Shown here: positions 1-6,282 of the stretch, piece by piece | Position numbering within the stretch: the stretch's first letter is position 1 | Layout of the letters: each line of letters begins with the position of its first letter | Assembly: GCA_030640885.1 (NCBI GenBank) | Contig: DAOWIN010000165.1 | Coordinates: 1 to 11,229 of the forward strand | Source of the DNA: Candidatus Omnitrophota bacterium | GTDB lineage: Bacteria > Omnitrophota > 4484-213 | Reading direction: 5' to 3' | Length of the DNA stretch: 11,229 nt | Notes under the pieces: model-generated | The model's database searches: none | The model's input: only the letters and a program-made list of their open reading frames with translations | What the model was told of the DNA's origin: nothing | Translations under genes and position numbers: made by a program

Positions 1-2
1 AC

Positions 3-164
3 GCCGATTTGATTGGTATCCCTTTAAGAATAATCATCGGAAAAAGAAACTTTGAGCAGGGAAAGGTAGAGATAAGTTTGAGAAAGGGCGAAAAGACAGT
101 TTGCGATAAGGGTGAGGTGGTAAAAAGGGTTTTGGAGATAATGCGTGGCATTGATGTGCAATAG
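3..164 (+). CDS. proS: Prolyl-tRNA synthetase, C-terminal end (partial)
   Basis: This is the last 53 residues of a protein that enters from the left edge. It begins ADLIGIPLRIIIGKRN, continues through EQGKVEISLRKGEK and ends in a GEVVKRVLEIM helix. That pattern is the end of the class II anticodon-binding domain of bacterial prolyl-tRNA synthetase, which attaches proline to tRNA(Pro) in the cytoplasm. The strand around IGIPLRIIIGKR and the closing VVKRVLEIM helix are what I recognise. Histidyl- and threonyl-tRNA synthetases share this fold, so with only the last domain visible the exact specificity is inferred. The gene stops with TAG and is followed by a palindromic repeat, not by a closely spaced gene, so it is probably the end of its transcription unit. 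Confidence 0.78.
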   Translation, partial: ADLIGIPLRIIIGKRNFEQGKVEISLRKGEKTVCDKGEVVKRVLEIMRGIDVQ

Positions 165-165
165 A

Positions 166-255
166 AGCGTATAGCGGTTAGCGTATAGCGTATAGAAAGA
201 TAAGAAAATCATAAATCCCAAGAATTTTTATTCTTTATTATCCGCTATGTGCTAA
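166..255. repeat. Imperfect palindrome with AGCGTATAGCG direct repeats downstream of proS
   Basis: AGCGTATAGCG occurs twice in direct orientation (166-176 and 180-190), followed by TATAG. The segment TTAGCGTATAGCG at 178-190 can pair with CGCTATGTGCTAA at 243-255 over 13 consecutive positions if two G-U pairs are allowed. It begins 14 bases after the proS stop. A transcript would fold into a long stem with an AT-rich loop of about 50 nt. It may act as a transcript end or be a small palindromic repeat element. It lacks a canonical U-tract, so I do not call it an intrinsic terminator. The rest of 256-404 is AT-rich and shows no gene I can support. Confidence 0.5.
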
Positions 256-422
256 ATTTAGTGTCCGCTCAAAACACAAAAAATCCCCTTACTTTGCTAT
301 TTTTGTTAAAGTTGAATACTAGTAAGACAGAAGCAACAATTTGAAGAGGATATGATATATTTATAGCAGAAAAGGGCAGAAAAAACGATAGTTGTTTGTT
401 AATTGTTATATGGAAAAAATAA

Positions 423-953
423 ATGAAAATTTTAATAACTATCCTTATAATTACGGGATTCATCTTTTTGCTTTCGCGATTCCTCTTTCGGAGTAGTGTA
501 AAAAGATTAGCGAATGATATGGTACGCTATGTCGATATTATCAAATTAACTCTATACAAAATTTTACAAGATAAATTTCTGATTGATTACTCGGAAAAAG
601 GCAAAGATTATGCCGGAACAATGGCGGCAACGATAGTTAATGAATTCTTTGATAGCCACAATGATAAAACAAAGGAATTTTTTAAAGAAAATGAAGAGGA
701 TATTCAAAAAGAAATAAAATTCTTTGCGGAAAATCACCCTGATATTAAAAGACCTATTACTGATGCTTTAAGGGTATATTTTCAAACAAAATACATGACA
801 ACTGGAACAATTGACAACAACTTTCACGAATCTTTTCAAAAAGCAATTGATTACGGCATTTTTATCAAAGGTGGCGAATCTCCAAAATCAGATACCTTTC
901 GAGAAATGGCTTTAGCTTTAGCAGAAAAATATAAAATTAATGAAAACTCATAA
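423..953 (+). CDS. Hypothetical protein with N-terminal membrane anchor
   Basis: I do not recognise this 176-residue protein. Residues 1-22 are hydrophobic (MKILITILIITGFIFLLSRF) and followed by basic residues, which fits one N-terminal transmembrane anchor with the remainder possibly cytoplasmic. The rest is predicted mainly helical, with a charged stretch at about 75-105 rich in E, K, D and N. No cysteines or obvious catalytic motif are seen. Start: ATG at 423; an ATG at 412 closes after five codons, so 423 is preferred, with only a weak GGA upstream. It is the first gene of the putative cassette array, and the palindrome of site A begins within about 10 bases of its stop codon, the usual arrangement in a gene cassette. 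Function is unknown. Confidence 0.6.
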   Translation: MKILITILIITGFIFLLSRFLFRSSVKRLANDMVRYVDIIKLTLYKILQDKFLIDYSEKGKDYAGTMAATIVNEFFDSHNDKTKEFFKENEEDIQKEIKFFAENHPDIKRPITDALRVYFQTKYMTTGTIDNNFHESFQKAIDYGIFIKGGESPKSDTFREMALALAEKYKINENS

Positions 954-958
954 TAAAG

Positions 959-1051
959 CAATCCAGTTGACTGTTACCCGCCGCCTTTTTCGTCACAAAA
1001 CATGGCGGACAGGCTGACATCGGACAACAGCCGCTGATTTTTTCGTTAAAA
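959..1051 (+). repeat. attC-like palindrome, site A
   Basis: The left arm AATCcAG (960-966, with an unpaired C at 964) pairs with CTGATT (1034-1039). CTGTT (971-975) pairs with AACAG (1026-1030), and CCG (978-980) with CGG (1021-1023). A further inner stem joins CCGCC (981-985) to GGCGG (1004-1008). It ends in GTTAAAA (1045-1051), close to the attC consensus core GTTRRRY. The left outer core (RYYYAAC) is not clear, so this is the most diverged of the three sites. It lies between the stop of the unknown protein and the first antitoxin. Confidence 0.5.
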
Positions 1052-1076
1052 GAAAAAATAAAATAAGGAGACAAAA

Positions 1077-1295
1077 ATGAGAATTACTTTACCTTTAGAA
1101 CAAATGTCAATTGAAGAAAAGATTCAATCTATGGAAAATATTTGGAGCAATTTGTGCAAAAAAGCCGACGACTTGCCATCGCCATCGTGGCATAAGGATG
1201 TTTTGCAGGAAAGAAAGGAAAGCATAAAAAAAGGTGATGAAAAATTTGTGGATTGGGATAAAGCAAAAGAATATATTCGGAATAAAACTTTATGA
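1077..1295 (+). CDS. Addiction module antitoxin (Unstab_antitox type)
   Basis: This 72-residue acidic and helical protein matches the small addiction-module antitoxin family paired with RelE/ParE toxins. Family hallmarks are the early LPLEQMSIEEKIQSMENIW segment (the usual 'LP..ER..L.E.LW'), a central PSPSWHKDVLQERKE stretch, and a C-terminal WDKAKEYIR helix. It would bind and neutralise the toxin encoded immediately downstream and may repress the shared promoter. A clear AAGGAG ribosome binding site lies just upstream of ATG 1077. The stop codon overlaps the toxin start (ATGA, 1292-1295), which implies translational coupling. It is the first gene of the second cassette-like unit. Confidence 0.78.
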   Translation: MRITLPLEQMSIEEKIQSMENIWSNLCKKADDLPSPSWHKDVLQERKESIKKGDEKFVDWDKAKEYIRNKTL

Positions 1296-1585
1296 CAATC
1301 AAAATACTTAATTCTGCAAGTATAGATTTAATTGGTGGGTATTGGTTCTATGAAAAACAAGCAAATGGTCTTGGCGCTTATTTCTTGGATACGCTCTTTT
1401 CCGATATTGACTCATTAAAGATTTATGCAGGAGTTCATTCTATACATTTTGAGAAATATCATCGTTTGCTATCTAAAAGATTTCCGTTTGCTATCTATTA
1501 TTGTATTGAAGATGATACAGCGTTTGTTTATGCTGTTCTTGATTGTCGGCGTAATCCGGCATGGATAAGAAAAAAACTGAAGTAA
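1292..1585 (+). CDS. RelE/ParE-family toxin
   Basis: This 97-residue protein has the layout of a RelE/ParE superfamily toxin. It opens with a beta strand and helix (TIKILNSASIDLIGGYWFYEKQ), followed by a helix rich in aromatic residues. The central strand is HSIHFEKYHRLLSKRFPFAIYYCIEDD, where the family normally has 'R.....FPY.I.Y...'. It closes with a strand (FVYAVLDCRRNPAWIRKKL) resembling 'V.AV.H..R.P..W..R'. ParE members poison gyrase and RelE members cleave mRNA on the ribosome; the sequence does not tell me which applies. It overlaps its antitoxin by four bases. The attC-like site B begins three bases after its stop. Confidence 0.78.
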   Translation: MTIKILNSASIDLIGGYWFYEKQANGLGAYFLDTLFSDIDSLKIYAGVHSIHFEKYHRLLSKRFPFAIYYCIEDDTAFVYAVLDCRRNPAWIRKKLK

Positions 1586-1588
1586 AAA

Positions 1589-1667
1589 AGATAACAAATC
1601 ACTGCACCCGATTTTTTCCCGTCGCCTATCAGCGTCGGCTACCAGCAGGTGAATTTGAATGTTAGAA
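1589..1667 (+). repeat. attC-like palindrome, site B
   Basis: This is the best attC candidate. The outer arms are TAAC (1592-1595) and GTTA (1661-1664). The next arms, TCACTGC (1599-1605) and GCAGGTGA (1645-1652), pair with one extra G on the right arm, the extrahelical base that marks folded attC sites. The right core is GTTAGAA (1661-1667). The centre contains AGCGTCGGCTACCAGC (1631-1646), which matches site C at 14 of 16 bases. It follows the toxin stop and runs into the next gene's ribosome binding site. Confidence 0.62.
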
Positions 1668-2377
1668 GGAAAAAATATGAAAAAAAGATTATTGCTATAA
1701 TTCTTTTATTGTTTTGCTTCATTGGTTGCGCGACTCCTAAGTATAATTATACGCCTCTTATTACAAAAATTAGTAAACCTACACTAAAATCTACCGTTAA
1801 GACTTATATAGGTAAAAGTATGTTGCAACAAGTCAAATGTTCTCTAAGTGATGCTATTTTTTTATCAGAAGATATGCAAATGGGAGTACCTAAAACATAT
1901 ATTCTAAAAAAAGGGTATTATTTAAAAAAGGGTGAAGATGAACTATCAGAATATTATTTGCCGAGTCCTGATGCTGATGGAGGAAAAATTATTGAAAGCC
2001 GATTTGCCTATTCGCCAGAAGCAATTCAGGTAATAAAAGAAAATAACAAACTTTGCGTAATAACCGTATTTCATGGACGAGTATGCGTCAACAATTCTAA
2101 TTTCGAGAAAAAGAAAAAATCCATAATTGATGGAGATTCCTTTCAGCAAACATTGATATATAATGGAAAAGTAGGAAATAAAATAAATATTGGTTACCGT
2201 GAATATTTCGAAGACTTCGCTCAGCCTGCTTTTAGCAATAATGTTGAATACGACCTATCAGAATCTAACATTATCGGATATAAAGAAGCAAAAATAGAAA
2301 TAATTAAAGCGACCAATGAATATATAGAATACAAAGTTTTAAAAAATTTCAATGATACAAATTTTAATACTTTCTAA
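1649..2377 (+). CDS. Putative lipoprotein, unknown function; true start likely 1677 with a one-base slip
   Basis: This reading frame gives 242 residues from GTG 1649. The N-terminal part (KKIIAIILLLFCFIGC) is a lipoprotein signal peptide with the lipidated cysteine at residue 27, so the mature protein would be anchored to a membrane. The rest is mostly strand-forming and polar, and I do not recognise a family. The start is odd: GTG 1649 lies inside attC-like site B. A well-placed ribosome binding site (AGAAGG, 1664-1669) points to ATG 1677, but that ATG is one base out of frame because it is followed by seven A residues. Eight would give MKKKIIAIILLL directly. The stop TAA falls inside site C, as in many cassette genes. 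Confidence 0.62.
   Translation: MNLNVRRKKYEKKIIAIILLLFCFIGCATPKYNYTPLITKISKPTLKSTVKTYIGKSMLQQVKCSLSDAIFLSEDMQMGVPKTYILKKGYYLKKGEDELSEYYLPSPDADGGKIIESRFAYSPEAIQVIKENNKLCVITVFHGRVCVNNSNFEKKKKSIIDGDSFQQTLIYNGKVGNKINIGYREYFEDFAQPAFSNNVEYDLSESNIIGYKEAKIEIIKATNEYIEYKVLKNFNDTNFNTF
1664..1669 (+). promoter_or_regulatory. Ribosome binding site pointing to ATG 1677
   Basis: AGAAGG lies seven bases before ATG 1677, ideal spacing for a Shine-Dalgarno site. No comparable site precedes the in-frame GTG 1649, which sits in the palindrome. This is the main reason to think the lipoprotein starts at 1677 and that the A tract at 1680-1686 is one base short. Confidence 0.5.
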
Positions 2378-2441
2378 CAAGTTGACCTTTTTCTGCCATC
2401 TATTGGCGTCGGTTACCAGCGGCTAAGTTCAAAAGTTAGAT
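2372..2441 (+). repeat. attC-like palindrome, site C
   Basis: The left core TTCTAAC (2372-2378) and right core GTTAGAT (2435-2441) pair over CTAAC/GTTAG. The right core matches the attC consensus GTTRRRY exactly. TTGA (2382-2385) pairs with TCAA (2429-2432), and GCCA (2395-2398) with TGGC (2404-2407) in the centre. GGCGTCGGTTACCAGC (2405-2420) is nearly identical to the same region of site B. The stop codon of the lipoprotein (2375-2377) lies within the left core. Confidence 0.62.
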
Positions 2442-2468
2442 CAAAAACATAAAGATAGGGAGGATGAG

Positions 2469-2654
2469 ATGATAATAAAAGATGAAGTTAAATTGTTGTT
2501 GCAAAAACTTCCCGATAATTGCACGTTTGAAGATATTCAGTATCACTTATATGTGATAGAGAAGGTGCAAAGAGGAATTAAGCGAGCGAATACTGAAGGG
2601 GAAATTTCACAGAAAGAAGTTGAAAGGAGATTCGGCAAATGGAATATAGAATAA
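2469..2654 (+). CDS. Small antitoxin of a RelE/ParE-type module
   Basis: This 61-residue protein (LLQKLPDNCTFEDIQYHLYVIEKVQRG, then EGEISQKEVERRFGKW) resembles a family of short antitoxins always found just before ParE-like toxins. The 'LP..CT.EDIQYHLYV..K...G' core and the 'S..EV..R...W' tail are what I recognise. The N-terminal part is probably a structural or DNA-binding helix pair, and the tail probably wraps the toxin. ATG 2469 follows a strong GGGAGG site; an ATG at 2464 closes after two codons. It overlaps the toxin gene by 16 bases, so the two are translationally coupled. It opens the fourth unit, 27 bases after site C. With its toxin truncated, it may now be an orphan. Confidence 0.72.
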   Translation: MIIKDEVKLLLQKLPDNCTFEDIQYHLYVIEKVQRGIKRANTEGEISQKEVERRFGKWNIE

Positions 2655-2947
2655 CGTGGTCTCCTGAAGCGGTTGAAGATTTGGAAGCAATAGCGGAATA
2701 CATTGAACGAGATTCTACAATATATGCACGCTCTGTTGCGTCAAAAATCATTGAAGTTTCAAGAAATATCAAAGAATTTCCGTTCATTGGCAGAATTGTA
2801 CCAGAGTTTGGAAACGAAAACATTTGAGAACTCTTTATTTATAGTTACCGCTTAGTTTATCAAATAGGCGCGAAGAAAATTCTCATTGTTGCTGTAATTC
2901 ACGGTAAGCAATTACTGGAAATTGCGGAAGGTAGATTTGAAAAATAA
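2639..2947 (+). pseudogene. ParE/RelE-type toxin interrupted by an in-frame TGA
   Basis: Residues 1-62 (MEYRITWSPEAVEDLEAIAEYI, then FPFIGRIVPEFGNENI) are the first two thirds of a ParE-type toxin. An in-frame TGA at 2825-2827 ends the protein. The same frame then continues as ELFIYSYRLVYQIGAKK, ILIVAVIHGKQLLEIAEG and a TAA at 2945-2947, which is the remaining third of the family. Family members normally carry arginine at the interrupted place ('NIRE'), so one C-to-T change (CGA to TGA) explains it. The full frame would encode 102 residues, the usual length. TGA is a normal stop elsewhere in this window, so recoding is unlikely. The truncated product lacks the C-terminal strands and is probably inactive. 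An assembly error is the alternative. Confidence 0.75.
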
Positions 2948-2973
2948 AATTTAATAACTCAATTTACTTAATA

Positions 2974-4461
2974 ATGAAAAAATTTAATAAAATTAGTATT
3001 ATTGGTACCGGACTTATTGGAGGTTCTTTGGGCTTGGCTATAAAACAAAAGGGAATGGCAAAAGAGGTTTTTGGCATTGCTAAGCATCAAGAAACAATAA
3101 AAGAGGCGATAGAAATAGGGGCAATAGATAAAGGAAGCTTGAGGTTAAAAGATGTCGAAAAAAGCGAATTAATAATTGTTTGCACGCCGGTGGGAGAAAT
3201 TGTTTCCACTATTCAAAAAATTATCCCTTTTTTAGATCAGAGTTGTTTGATTACTGATGTCGGTAGCACCAAGGAAGAAATTGTTAAAGAGGTAAATAAA
3301 TTTTTGCCCCCGCATATCCATTTTGTCGGCGGACATCCTTTAGCTGGTTCGGAAAAAAGAGGAATTAAAGCCGCTCAGGCAAATTTGTTTGAAGGTTCTC
3401 TTGCTTTTTTGACAAAATCGAAACAGACCAATCAAGACGCTTTAAACAAAATCAAGCAATTTTGGAAAGAGATAGGGACTCGCACAAAAGTTATTTCAAC
3501 TGATAAACATGACAAAATTGTAGCGGCGATAAGCCATTTACCACATATCGTTGCTGTAAGTTTAACAAATTCGGTTCAAAGCGAACATTTAAAATATGCG
3601 GCTAAAAGCTGGAAAGATCTCACCCGCATTGCTTCAAGCGATGCATTGCTTTGGAAAGATATTTGTTTAAGCAATAAAAAAGGAATTGTTGAATCATTAG
3701 AGAGATTAATTGAGCATTTGGTAATAATGAAAGATTTAGTTGCGAAAGAGGATTTACAAAAGCTCGCAAATCAATTCAGAAGGGCTAGGCAAAAGAAACT
3801 GAGATATGAAAAAATTGTTATTGCTATTGATGGACCAGCAGGGGCGGGAAAAAGTGTAGTAGGCAAAAGACTGGCTGATAAATTAGATTTTGTTTATTTA
3901 GATACCGGAGCAATGTATAGGGCAATTACACTGAAAGCAATCCGCAAAGGAATTAATCTGAATGACAAAAACTTGTTAATAAAAATGTGCCGACAGACAA
4001 AGATTGATTTTATATTCAAAAAGCGAGGGCAGGTAGTTTTGCTTCTCGATGGGGAGGATGTCCATAAGGAGATTAGAAAAGGAGAGGTGACTAAAAAGGT
4101 TTTTTATTTGGCTAAACTTCCAGAAATAAGGGAAAGAATGGTTGACCTGCAAAGAAAGTTAAGCAGGGGAAAAAATATTGTCGCTGAGGGAAGGGATATG
4201 GGAAGTGTTGTTTTCCCTCAAGCAAAAAAGTTTTATTTGGATGCCTCTCTAAAAGAAAGAACAGAACGAAGATATAAACAACTGCTTGTTCAAGAAGAAA
4301 AAGCATCGTTAGAGGAAATTAAAAAAGATATCAGGGTTAGAGACAAAAAAGACAGCAAGAGAAAAACAGCTCCTTTGAAGAGAGTTGAGGATGCTTTTTA
4401 TATTGATACTACAAAAATGGGCATTGAAGAAGTGGTAAAAAGAATTTTAGCTCGTTTATGA
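2974..4461 (+). CDS. tyrA-cmk: Prephenate dehydrogenase / cytidylate kinase fusion protein
   Basis: This 495-residue protein joins two enzymes. Residues 1 to about 272 are prephenate dehydrogenase (tyrosine synthesis): NAD-binding GTGLIGG (11-17), TDVGSTK (94-100), VGGHPLAGSEKRG (118-130, with the catalytic-type H121) and LTRIASSD (216-223, the substrate-binding arginine). Residues 280-495 are cytidylate kinase (CMP/dCMP to the diphosphate): P-loop GPAGAGKS (287-294), LDTGAMYRA (309-317), EGRDMGSVVFP (405-415) and the basic lid RTERRY. Both halves look complete. At the joint, an ATG (3806-3808) followed by six A residues is one base out of frame with the kinase. With seven A, tyrA would end at a nearby TGA and cmk would start MKKIVIAIDGPAG as an overlapping gene. 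The fusion may therefore be real, a recent one-base event, or an assembly error. Confidence 0.88.
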   Translation: MKKFNKISIIGTGLIGGSLGLAIKQKGMAKEVFGIAKHQETIKEAIEIGAIDKGSLRLKDVEKSELIIVCTPVGEIVSTIQKIIPFLDQSCLITDVGSTKEEIVKEVNKFLPPHIHFVGGHPLAGSEKRGIKAAQANLFEGSLAFLTKSKQTNQDALNKIKQFWKEIGTRTKVISTDKHDKIVAAISHLPHIVAVSLTNSVQSEHLKYAAKSWKDLTRIASSDALLWKDICLSNKKGIVESLERLIEHLVIMKDLVAKEDLQKLANQFRRARQKKLRYEKIVIAIDGPAGAGKSVVGKRLADKLDFVYLDTGAMYRAITLKAIRKGINLNDKNLLIKMCRQTKIDFIFKKRGQVVLLLDGEDVHKEIRKGEVTKKVFYLAKLPEIRERMVDLQRKLSRGKNIVAEGRDMGSVVFPQAKKFYLDASLKERTERRYKQLLVQEEKASLEEIKKDIRVRDKKDSKRKTAPLKRVEDAFYIDTTKMGIEEVVKRILARL

Positions 4462-4503
4462 AAGACAAAAGAAGTTAGTTCACAAACAGCATAAAAATAA
4501 GAT

Positions 4504-5124
4504 ATGGCTTATTGGTTTTTCTGTTGGTCATTAAAAATCTTTTTAAAGACATTTTTCAATCTAAGAAGAATAGGGATGCGAAACATCCCTTCTTCCGGAC
4601 ATTGTATTATAGTTTCTAACCATATAAGTTTTTTAGATCCTGGGGCTATAGGAGCAAGCTGTTCCCGCCGGGTGAATTTTTTAGCCCGCAAGACCTTATT
4701 CGATAATTATCTTTTTGGTAAATTTCTACACGCTGTTAAAGTTATACCCCTTACTACTGATAGCTCTAAATTTGGAGGTTTAAGAAAAGCTTTGAGCTGT
4801 TTAAAAAAAGGTGAAATTGTTGCTCTTTTTCCTCAGGGAACGCGTGGAGGAAGCTGGCAGAAAGCTAAAATGGGAGTGGGTTTTTTGGCTCAACAGACAA
4901 ATTCTCCTATTATTCCTGCTTATATAAAAGGCACGGATAAAGCCCTTCCCCGCGGGGCTAAATTCTTTAAACCTTGTTCAATAACTATCTATTTTGGGAA
5001 AAAGATGGTTCTTTCTGCTTCGGACTTGGCTAACAAAAAAGAAGGTATTCAAAGAATAAATGTTGAGATAGTAAAAAGAATAGAAAAATTGCGGAAATCA
5101 GCTAATGAAATTGAAACTACCTAA
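4504..5124 (+). CDS. plsC: PlsC-type 1-acyl-glycerol-3-phosphate acyltransferase
   Basis: This 206-residue membrane-associated acyltransferase would transfer a fatty acyl group to lysophosphatidic acid, giving phosphatidic acid for phospholipid synthesis. The catalytic motif NHISFLD (39-45) has the HxxxxD pair H40 and D45. FPQGTR (109-114) is the glycerol-phosphate binding block, with Q in place of the more common E. PIIPAYIKGT (135-144) is the fourth block. An N-terminal hydrophobic stretch (1-20) probably anchors it to the inner membrane. It follows the tyrA-cmk gene by 42 bases and overlaps ispH by 20 bases, so the three are likely cotranscribed. The cmk-plsC-ispH order is a common bacterial neighbourhood. 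The acyl donor (acyl-CoA or acyl-ACP) cannot be told. Confidence 0.85.
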   Translation: MAYWFFCWSLKIFLKTFFNLRRIGMRNIPSSGHCIIVSNHISFLDPGAIGASCSRRVNFLARKTLFDNYLFGKFLHAVKVIPLTTDSSKFGGLRKALSCLKKGEIVALFPQGTRGGSWQKAKMGVGFLAQQTNSPIIPAYIKGTDKALPRGAKFFKPCSITIYFGKKMVLSASDLANKKEGIQRINVEIVKRIEKLRKSANEIETT

Positions 5125-5956
5125 GGAATACGGATTTTGCTGGGGTGTTCAAAAAGCAGTTGATAAAGTTAAAGAGTTATTAAAACGAGAAAAGGGGGCT
5201 TATTGTCTCGGTCCTTTGATTCATAATCCTCAGATTAATAATCTATTGTCTGAAAGGGGCTTAAAAATTATTGAGGATTTGGGAAAGGCAGAAAGGGGAA
5301 TTCTGGTAATTCCGGCGCATGGGCTTCCGGAAGCAACAATCAAAAAGGCAAAAGCAAAAGGGTTAAAATTAATTGATGCCACCTGTCCATTTGTAAAGAA
5401 TGTTCAACAAATTACGGCTCAACTTTCTCAGCAGAATTATCAAGTAATAATTATTGGAGAGAAGAAGCATAAGGAAGTACGGGCGTTAACAAGTTTTGCC
5501 GATAAAACAGAAGTAATTGAGAATATTTGCGAGTTAAAAAATAATAAAAATCTTTTCAAAGATCTAACAGCTAAAATCGGAGTGGTTGGCCAAACAACTC
5601 AAACTGAGAAAAGATTTGTCAGTATAATAAAAGAGCTGTTAAAAAAAAACTTTCAGGAAATAAGAATATTTAATACTCTTTGCGGCGATGTTCAAACAAG
5701 ACAAAGAGAAGCCAATAAATTGGCTGAAAAAGTGGATTTAATGTTAGTCGTTGGAGGAAAAAGTAGCGCCAATACCCGCAGGTTAACCGAAATTTGTGTT
5801 GTTAAGAAAGAAACACACCATATTGAAAGCGCAGAGCAAATAAAAGCCTGCTGGTTGAAAAAAAAGGAAAAAATTGGTATAATAACAGGAACATCTACAC
5901 CAAAGTTTCTTGTGGAAGAGATAATTAGCAAGATAAATGAAATTGCCCCAACATAA
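5105..5956 (+). CDS. ispH: 4-hydroxy-3-methylbut-2-enyl diphosphate reductase
   Basis: IspH (LytB) is the iron-sulfur enzyme of the last MEP-pathway step, reducing HMBPP to IPP and DMAPP. The three cluster cysteines are visible: C12 in GFCWGVQKA, C94 in DATCPFV and C193 in NTLCGDVQTRQ. Substrate-binding positions are H40 (LIHNP), H72 (PAHGLP), H122 and E124 (KHKEV), the GQTTQT block (162-167), and the SSANT segment (220-224). GTSTPKFLVEEI closes the fold. Several motifs differ from the textbook forms (SAHG is PAHG, SSNT is SSANT, ICDAT is LCGDV), so this is a diverged copy but with no key residue missing. The length of 283 is normal. ATG 5105 lies inside the end of plsC, suggesting coupled translation. 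Confidence 0.9.
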   Translation: MKLKLPKEYGFCWGVQKAVDKVKELLKREKGAYCLGPLIHNPQINNLLSERGLKIIEDLGKAERGILVIPAHGLPEATIKKAKAKGLKLIDATCPFVKNVQQITAQLSQQNYQVIIIGEKKHKEVRALTSFADKTEVIENICELKNNKNLFKDLTAKIGVVGQTTQTEKRFVSIIKELLKKNFQEIRIFNTLCGDVQTRQREANKLAEKVDLMLVVGGKSSANTRRLTEICVVKKETHHIESAEQIKACWLKKKEKIGIITGTSTPKFLVEEIISKINEIAPT

Positions 5957-5978
5957 TGTCGAGGTGAACTCATTAAAT

Positions 5979-6236
5979 ATGAAAAGAGACCAAGAAGATT
6001 TATTAGAAGCAGGGAAGTTTTCTTTCTTAAATGAGAACTACGATGAGGCAATAAAGTATTTTCAGAAAATCTTAGAAAAAGACCCACACAGTTTTGAGGG
6101 CTATTATAATTTGGCTATAGTCTATGAAGCCAAAAATATGCTGGAGGAGGCGAAAGAGGCATTTAGCAAGACTTTAGAAATAAACCCGAAGTATAAATTA
6201 GCAGAGGAGCATCTGCGAAAGTTGGTAGGGGAATGA
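5979..6236 (+). CDS. Small tetratricopeptide repeat protein
   Basis: This 85-residue protein consists of about two TPR units. The first is FLNENYDEAIKYFQKILEKDP and the second is YYNLAIVYEAKNMLEEAKEAF followed by LEINPKY, with a short capping helix. Each shows the TPR pattern of small residues and A-F/Y pairs (A..YF, A..AF) and the P after the second helix. Such proteins serve as protein-binding scaffolds; there is no catalytic motif and the partner is unknown. I chose ATG 5979 because GAGGTGA (5961-5967) lies 11 bases upstream. A longer frame from ATG 5937 would overlap the end of ispH and add 14 non-TPR residues. It is the last gene of the tyrA-cmk, plsC, ispH run. Confidence 0.75.
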   Translation: MKRDQEDLLEAGKFSFLNENYDEAIKYFQKILEKDPHSFEGYYNLAIVYEAKNMLEEAKEAFSKTLEINPKYKLAEEHLRKLVGE

Positions 6237-6238
6237 CC

Positions 6239-6281
6239 ACAGTCTACAGTCAACAGTTTGCAGTCTACAGAGAACAGAAAA
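6239..6281. repeat. TCTACAG-type intergenic repeat, copy 1
   Basis: It consists of AGTCTACAG and AGTCAACAG units in tandem, then AGAGAACAGAAAA. The same string order recurs at 10202-10245 with only a few changes, and a short piece at 6327-6349. It starts three bases after the TPR gene stop. It is an interspersed intergenic repeat of unknown function with no coding content. Confidence 0.7.
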
Positions 6282-6282
6282 A

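Larger units (their letters stand above)
405..2947 (+). mobile_element. Putative integron cassette array without integrase (CALIN-like)
   Basis: Four small gene units lie head to tail on one strand. The first three are each followed by an imperfect palindrome of about 70-95 bp with attC-like architecture: outer arms around TAAC/GTTA, inner arms with an extrahelical base, and a variable centre. Contents are typical of chromosomal integron cassettes: two toxin-antitoxin pairs, a lipoprotein and an unknown single-TM protein. Sites B and C share GCGTCGG(C/T)TACCAGC. The left boundary is uncertain; a possible GTTATAT core lies at 405-411. The last unit has no visible attC before the next core gene. 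No integrase is present in the window. Palindromes and gene types are seen; the integron origin is inference. Confidence 0.55.

Noticed and set aside
335..411. An attC or attI site before the first unit
   Set aside because: AACAATT and AATTGTT can pair and GTTATAT resembles a core, but the stretch is so AT-rich that this may be chance; used only as a tentative left boundary.
2825..2827. TGA (and TAG at 8991) as recoded sense codons
   Set aside because: Intact genes here end in TGA (4461, 6236, 8577) and TAG (164, 10201), so both act as stops. No selenocysteine or pyrrolysine context was seen.
2948..2973. A fourth attC-like site after the second toxin
   Set aside because: Only 26 AT-rich bases before the tyrA-cmk start; no paired arms or GTTRRRY core were seen.
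5692..6087. 131-codon reading frame on the minus strand
   Set aside because: It lies opposite ispH and the TPR gene, both strongly supported, and shows no recognisable domain.
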